A DNA stretch of 64,000 nucleotides. Source: Sinosporangium siamense. Its GTDB lineage: Bacteria; Actinomycetota; Actinomycetes; Streptosporangiales; Streptosporangiaceae. A program made the translations under genes and the position numbers. The notes below the pieces were generated by a model, which ran no database searches, had not been told where the DNA came from, and saw nothing but the letters and a program-made list of their open reading frames with translations. Shown here one piece after another: positions 59,963 to 64,000 of the stretch. Where the stretch lies: positions 124,001 through 188,000 of the forward strand of contig NZ_BOOW01000008.1 of NCBI RefSeq assembly GCF_016863435.1, written 5' to 3'. Each line of letters begins with the position of its first letter. Within the stretch, counting starts at the first letter, position 1.

Positions 59963-61795
59963 GTGGGGCGATCCATTCGACATGACCGGGCGTTGGCCCG
60001 GCCCTATCGCGACCTTGTGTGGCTGGCCTATCTCGCGTTGCCGGTCGGCGGCGGGGGGCAGGGGGAGCGGCGGCTTGTCTTCGCGCATCGGCTGGTGGCG
60101 CGGGTCGTCGGCAGGCGGCCTTGGGCCGGGGCCGATGTCTATCCTCGGCTCAGGCGTGAGGTGCTGCGCCGTGCGCTGAGCCGGCGGGTGTTGCCGACGC
60201 CGGCCTGGTCCACCTCTGTCGATGTCGTTCCGGCGGTGACTCGGGGCACCGACGTCGCCTTCACCGAGGCGCTCGACAGGCTGCCCGCGTCGGCCCGCGC
60301 GGCTTACGGGCTGCTCAGGCTGGAAGGGCTCTCGCCGTCCGCCGTGCGAGGGGTGCTCGCCTCCGCCGGGGTCGGTGATCCGGGGGCGGCGCTCGCCGCC
60401 GTCGCCGCTCTGGAGACGGACTTCGGGCCCGACTGCGCCGTCGCCCACCGGCCGTCCACCGATCCCACGATCGCCCGCGTCTACGGGCGCGTCTCCTCCT
60501 GCCGTGCCCCCCGGCTGCTGATCGCGGGGGTCGTGCTCGCGTCGCTCGCCGCGGCGGCGACGGTGCCGCTCTGGTGGGGGCTGTCCGGTGAGCGCGGCGC
60601 GGCGCACGGCGACGGGGGCGGCGGGCCCGCCGTCTCCGGGCCCGTGATCGCGCGTGCGCCGAGTGGCGCCTGGCGCACGACCACCGACCTCGACCTGACC
60701 GCGTGGGAGCCGCGAGGCGGGCTGACCGACGACAACGCCCTGATCGGGCGGGCGCTCGCCGCCTGGCTCGCACCTGAGCGTGTGCCGGCGCGGGTGTTCC
60801 ACCGGGTGTCGGCCCGCCCTCCCGCGGCCGACCCCCAGTTGCTTTACGCCGGGCTGCTCCACGGGGTGCGCGTCGTGCTGTTGCGCGACCCCGGGCGGGT
60901 CGCCCGATACGCCGAGGAGGCCTCCGGCCCCACCCTGCAGGTGTTCCCCGAACCCCGGGGCGAGGGCGACGGGGCGACCCCGCTCAAGCTCCTCACCTCG
61001 CGCTCGGGAGCGCACTACCTCCTGCCGCCCTGGGTCGCCGAGGTCTCCGCCGCGCCGCTCGACACCGCCCCCGCCCGGTGGCGGCCCGTCGCCGTGAGGG
61101 CCGGGGTGACCGCCCCCATCCCCGCCGAGCGCCGGCGGCGCTGCTGGCGAGGGCCCGTCCTGCGCCTTCGCGCTCCGGAGGTCGGCGCGGGCCTGCCGTA
61201 CACCGTGATGGACATGGGCCGCCTGACGCTCGCTCGCCTCGCCTACGCGCAGGCCGTGTCGGCGGGCGGCGACGGCGTCGCCCGCGACGTCGGCGAGATC
61301 CCGGCGGGCACCGCCGCCTGGACCCACCTCGGGTGCGCCTTCACCCGCCCCGGCGGCGAGGTGCGGTCGGCCACCGCGTGGGAGTTCTGGGCCGGCAGGC
61401 TCCCCGAGGGGGCCCACGGCAGGTGGCTCTGCGCCCGCTTCGCCGGTGTCAACGGGCACAGCATCACCCGCGCGGTGCTGCTCGTGACCTCCCAAGGGCA
61501 CACCAGTCCCCTCCCGACCGGCCGCCGCCGCGACACCTGGGATTGCAGTCACCTAAGACGCGACATCGCCGCCGGCACGTGGTGGAAAGGCCCCTCCGGC
61601 CGCTGGCACTACCTCGCCGCCGCGGCCGGCAGCGTCACCCGCCTCCGCCTCTCCCCACCCGGCGCCCCCGAACGCACGGCTCCCGGCGGCTTCGCCGCGA
61701 TCCAGGGTCCGGTGGGCGGTGATACTCCCGTCCGCGATGTGCCTGTCGGTGCGGAGACTGAGTCGGGGGACGCGGTGCCGGTTTATCAGCGGTGA
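59963..61795 (+). CDS. Single-span membrane protein with sigma-factor-like N-terminus
   Basis: A 610-residue protein that I do not recognise. The N-terminal 170 residues are helical and basic, with YRDLVWLAYLALP, LVFAHRLVARVVGRR and a region AFTEALDRLPASARAAYGLLRLEGLSPSAVRGVLA that resembles regions 2 and 4 of extracytoplasmic sigma factors. A single membrane helix follows (about 184-206, LLIAGVVLASLAAAATVPLWWG), then about 400 residues outside, with motifs such as YLLPPWVAEVSAAPLD and WEFWAGRLPEGAHGRWLCARF. The start GTG has AGGGG upstream. The final 43 codons are duplicated downstream (61863-61990). Confidence 0.65.
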   Translation: MGRSIRHDRALARPYRDLVWLAYLALPVGGGGQGERRLVFAHRLVARVVGRRPWAGADVYPRLRREVLRRALSRRVLPTPAWSTSVDVVPAVTRGTDVAFTEALDRLPASARAAYGLLRLEGLSPSAVRGVLASAGVGDPGAALAAVAALETDFGPDCAVAHRPSTDPTIARVYGRVSSCRAPRLLIAGVVLASLAAAATVPLWWGLSGERGAAHGDGGGGPAVSGPVIARAPSGAWRTTTDLDLTAWEPRGGLTDDNALIGRALAAWLAPERVPARVFHRVSARPPAADPQLLYAGLLHGVRVVLLRDPGRVARYAEEASGPTLQVFPEPRGEGDGATPLKLLTSRSGAHYLLPPWVAEVSAAPLDTAPARWRPVAVRAGVTAPIPAERRRRCWRGPVLRLRAPEVGAGLPYTVMDMGRLTLARLAYAQAVSAGGDGVARDVGEIPAGTAAWTHLGCAFTRPGGEVRSATAWEFWAGRLPEGAHGRWLCARFAGVNGHSITRAVLLVTSQGHTSPLPTGRRRDTWDCSHLRRDIAAGTWWKGPSGRWHYLAAAAGSVTRLRLSPPGAPERTAPGGFAAIQGPVGGDTPVRDVPVGAETESGDAVPVYQR

Positions 61796-61804
61796 GCCGG
61801 GGTC

Positions 61805-61857
61805 GGGGGGTTGTTTGCGGTGGAGGATGGGTTTTCGCTGGTGAAGAGGGATTCGGG
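61805..61857 (-). repeat. Duplicated 3' end of the solute-binding gene
   Basis: 53 bases matching 62101-62153 with six mismatches. Read on the minus strand they encode ESLFTSENPSSTANNP, close to ESLFTCENPSSDADNP at the end of the solute-binding lipoprotein. It is a gene-end copy left in the intergenic region. Confidence 0.85.
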
Positions 61858-61862
61858 TGCCG

Positions 61863-61990
61863 CCGAGCGCACGGCTTTCGGCGGCTTCGCGGCGATTCGG
61901 GGTCCGGTGGGCGGTGATATTCCCGTCCGCGATGTGTCTGTCGGTGCGGAGACCGCGTCGGGGGACGCGGTGCCGGTTTATCAGCGGTGA
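61863..61990 (+). repeat. Duplicated 3' end of the unknown membrane-protein gene
   Basis: 128 bases matching 61668-61795 at an offset of 195 bases, including the stop codon. Both encode a tail with GGFAAI and SGDAVPVYQR. It lies outside the gene and is not expected to be translated. Confidence 0.9.
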
Positions 61991-62087
61991 GGTTGTCTGT
62001 TGCCGGGGGCGCAGTGGGTGGTGGGTGTCCTTCTTCTGGTCGCGGTCGTCCCGGCCCCTCGAGGCGGGGGCTTCCGGTTCGGTTGGG

Positions 62088-62981
62088 TCAGGGGCCCTTC
62101 GGGGGGTTGTCTGCGTCGGAGGAGGGGTTTTCGCAGGTGAAGAGGGATTCTGGCTTGGGTTTGAAGGCGTTGGAGGGGATGCCGGGGAAGTTCTGCCGGA
62201 AGAAGGTTTCCCAGGAGCCGCTGCGAATGAAGTCTCTGATTTTGCCGGTGAGGGTTTGGCAGTCGGTGAAGCTGTTGTTCGGCAGGCCGATGCCGTAATA
62301 CTCGAAATGGCCGAAGGAAAGGTCGTCGACGACCTGCACCTTCTTGTCCTGGGCCGCGCTTCCGTAGAGGATCAGCTGGTCGGCCGAGACGGCGTCGACG
62401 GATTTTTTCTTCAGGTTGTCGATGCACTGGGTGATGCCGTCCTCCACGGAGACGTGGAGGTTTCGCAGGTCCAGTTCCTGCAGGGAGGTCGAGCCGCCCA
62501 TTGTGCAGATCGTCTTGCCCTCCAGGTCCGCGATGCTTTTGATCTCCTTGTTGTCCGCGAGGGTCATCACCCCCTTCTTGTTCACCAGGTAGGGGCCGGC
62601 GAAGTCGATGCTTTCCCTGCGGTCGTCGGTGATGGAGAAGCTGGCGAGGACCGCCTGGGTCAAATGCGGCTCCTCGGTGAGGGCCGACATGCGTTCCCCG
62701 ATCGTCAGATCCACGAAACGGGTCTCGAACCCGAGTTCCGCGGCGAGCCAGTTGGCGAGGCCGAGATCGAAACCGTCGCGTTTGTTGCCCCCGACCTCCA
62801 GATACCCCATGCCGGGCTGGTCGGTCAGCACGCCGATGGTGACCCGGTTTCCTTTCGTGAACGCGGCGGTCGCGGCCTTCTTGCCGGGCGGTGAGGCGGG
62901 GGTGGACGGCGTCGTGCACGCGGAGAGGAGGAGCAGGGCCGCGGCGAGGAGGCTGACGTGGCGGCGGACTTTGGCTGGCAC
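62088..62981 (-). CDS. Family 3 solute-binding lipoprotein
   Basis: A periplasmic-type binding protein, about 297 residues, for polar amino acids such as glutamate. The signal peptide ends in the lipobox LLSAC (C22). Family blocks are IGVLTDQPGMGY, GFDLGLANWLAAELGF, SITDDRRESIDFAGPYLVNKKGVM and ADLEGKTICTMGGSTS. The GTG at 62981 has GAGGG eight bases upstream; an ATG six codons earlier lies directly after the preceding stop and is an alternative. No permease or ATPase gene follows. It is in an operon with the membrane protein at 63002. Loss of the transporter partners suggests a sensing or regulatory role, which is inference. Confidence 0.9.
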   Translation of the reverse strand: MPAKVRRHVSLLAAALLLLSACTTPSTPASPPGKKAATAAFTKGNRVTIGVLTDQPGMGYLEVGGNKRDGFDLGLANWLAAELGFETRFVDLTIGERMSALTEEPHLTQAVLASFSITDDRRESIDFAGPYLVNKKGVMTLADNKEIKSIADLEGKTICTMGGSTSLQELDLRNLHVSVEDGITQCIDNLKKKSVDAVSADQLILYGSAAQDKKVQVVDDLSFGHFEYYGIGLPNNSFTDCQTLTGKIRDFIRSGSWETFFRQNFPGIPSNAFKPKPESLFTCENPSSDADNPPKGP

Positions 62982-63001
62982 AGTTATATCCCTCAACATC
63001 C

Positions 63002-63781
63002 CTAGTTGTAGAGCACGGCTTCCGACACGGTGAGGCTGACGACGCAGGCGGGGTCGGGCTGGTGGAGGACCAGCGAGATCACCGCCTCGCGTGTCGTGTC
63101 CCCGAGCCGTAGCCGGACTTCCTGGCCGGAGGCGACGTTCTCGATCGCGAGAGGGCGTTTCGCCTGTCCGTCGAGGATGGGGAGGAAGTCCATGCGCGCG
63201 GGGTCGACGCATGCTCCGGTGGGGGACGTGTTTCTGATGTCCACCGTGAGCGCCAGATAGTCACGTGTCGTGGGTGACATGGGGATCGCGATGCTCGCCT
63301 GGGTGCCGCCTCTCATCTCGCCTCCGTTCTCCACGGCGACGGCTCCGAGAGTGATGTCGGGTTTGTGGATGCCGAACCAGTAAGTCGTGGCCAAGCCGAT
63401 CGCCAGAGCCACGGTGACGATCGACGCCCACAGGCGGGGGCGTCGTCTGCGCATGACAGGTGGGGCGGACAAGTCCGCCGGTGGCACGTGATGCCGGAAC
63501 AGGCCGAAGAGGCCGACCATCAAGCCGCCGAAGCCGGTGAAGATCCCGATGGGGAGCGCCAGGATGTTGGCGATCTCCGCGCCCTTGGCACCCAAGGTGA
63601 CGAGCTGGTAGGTGAGGAACAGGGTGCCGATGAAGATCAACAGCAGGAACCACGTCAGGATCAGCCACCATCTGACGCGACTTAGGGGTGACCCTAATTC
63701 CGGATTATGGGGTGTGTCGTTATGTGGTTTGGGGTGTGCCGGCACGTTGTCCGGTCCGGCCTGTCGTCTGTTGCTGGCCAC
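63002..63781 (-). CDS. Two-span membrane protein with outside beta-rich domain
   Basis: A 259-residue protein with three hydrophobic spans: about 38-60 (WWLILTWFLLLIFIGTLFL), 69-93 (a glycine-rich stretch GIFTGFGGLMVGLFGLF) and 117-136 (ASIVTVALAIGLATTYWFG). The following 120 residues are beta-rich with two cysteines (GACVDP and DPACVV) that may form a disulfide outside. I do not recognise a family. It lies just upstream of the solute-binding lipoprotein on the same strand, so the two may form a complex. The GTG start has no clear ribosome-binding site and may be leaderless. Confidence 0.6.
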   Translation of the reverse strand: MASNRRQAGPDNVPAHPKPHNDTPHNPELGSPLSRVRWWLILTWFLLLIFIGTLFLTYQLVTLGAKGAEIANILALPIGIFTGFGGLMVGLFGLFRHHVPPADLSAPPVMRRRRPRLWASIVTVALAIGLATTYWFGIHKPDITLGAVAVENGGEMRGGTQASIAIPMSPTTRDYLALTVDIRNTSPTGACVDPARMDFLPILDGQAKRPLAIENVASGQEVRLRLGDTTREAVISLVLHQPDPACVVSLTVSEAVLYN

Positions 63782-63932
63782 GGCTTAAAACTATCCACAA
63801 AACTATGGCTATGCCCAGAAGGGGGATAAAGCCACGTCTGCGCTGACCTGCGGGGAACCGCACTCTTAACATATTCGTTGCAAGTGATCGGTACGTGGTT
63901 GGGAGCCGGCTGTATAAGCGACTAGGAGTCCG

Positions 63933-64000
63933 ATGGCACTACCCTCCGCCCCTCAGAGAGTCGACGACAGGCAAAGGTCGCCCGGTCGGGAACGGAGCGG
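63933..64000 (+). CDS. Start of a gene cut by the window end
   Basis: An ATG with AGGAG six bases upstream opens a frame MALPSAPQRVDDRQRSPGRE that runs off the window. Too short to identify. It is divergent from the membrane protein at 63002. Confidence 0.5.
   Translation, partial: MALPSAPQRVDDRQRSPGRERS

Noticed and set aside
1-64000. tRNA, rRNA, insertion sequences or prophage genes
   Set aside because: No T-loop plus anticodon pattern, transposase motif, integrase or phage structural gene was found on reading both strands.

Overview
This 64 kb window is GC-rich chromosomal DNA with frequent GTG and TTG starts and many ATGA/GTGA stop-start overlaps. The gene families point to an actinomycete, most likely a Streptosporangiales (Streptosporangiaceae-type) genome: a SAV2177/DUF574 methyltransferase, a DUF5753 XRE regulator paired with a DUF397 protein and an RsbW-like ATPase, an actinobacterial SNF2 helicase, a DUF6928 protein and a BTAD-domain regulator. 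The placement rests on family recognition; no rRNA, tRNA or ribosomal-protein gene was seen.

Layout. 0-8.1 kb: a GMC oxidoreductase overlapping an alpha/beta hydrolase with a cysteine at the nucleophile position; a PadR regulator, ABC ATPase and FtsX-like permease operon behind a palindromic operator; a MmcQ/YjbR protein. 8.2-13.6 kb (minus strand): a membrane glycosyltransferase-like protein, a cysteine-rich small protein, an STM4014-family ATP-grasp enzyme, an STM4015-family leucine-rich-repeat protein and DUF6928. 14-23 kb: a membrane-anchored BTAD regulator with an outside NBR1-type Ig domain, a methyltransferase, an F420-type LLM oxidoreductase, an AlaX-like tRNA-editing hydrolase, two DUF11 surface proteins and a lipoprotein. 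23-31.8 kb: peptide deformylase, a patch of decayed genes (siderophore-interacting protein, protein kinase), a Tat-exported amidohydrolase, a secY outside the ribosomal operon, a two-component system whose kinase carries an 18-bp coding repeat, a thioredoxin-reductase-like flavoprotein and a second Cys-nucleophile hydrolase. 31.8-43 kb: an IdeR/DmdR-type iron box, a CHAP hydrolase, a BNR-type lipoprotein, an orphan Cas6, metE under a cobalamin riboswitch, an orphan PaaC and an S51-peptidase/CysS-tail fusion.

43-52.6 kb is a potassium-uptake island: a small membrane protein, kdpFABC, the sensor kinase kdpD (no kdpE in the window) and a KimA-like potassium importer. 52.6-64 kb: a methyltransferase, a PAP2 phosphatase, the RsbW-like ATPase/XRE/DUF397 group, the SNF2 helicase with a small overlapping partner, an unknown membrane protein, and a family 3 solute-binding lipoprotein operon. 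The convergent junction of the last two units has been duplicated in tandem.

Most neighbouring units look unrelated in function. The clear multi-gene modules are the PadR-ABC operon, the STM4014-STM4015 pair, the kinase-regulator pair, the Kdp/KimA island and the XRE-DUF397-ATPase group. Several genes usually found in larger systems stand alone here: Cas6, PaaC, KdpD without KdpE, and STM4014-4015 without the radical-SAM members. The most promising under-described units are the STM4014-STM4015 locus, the transmembrane BTAD regulator and the orphan Cas6.
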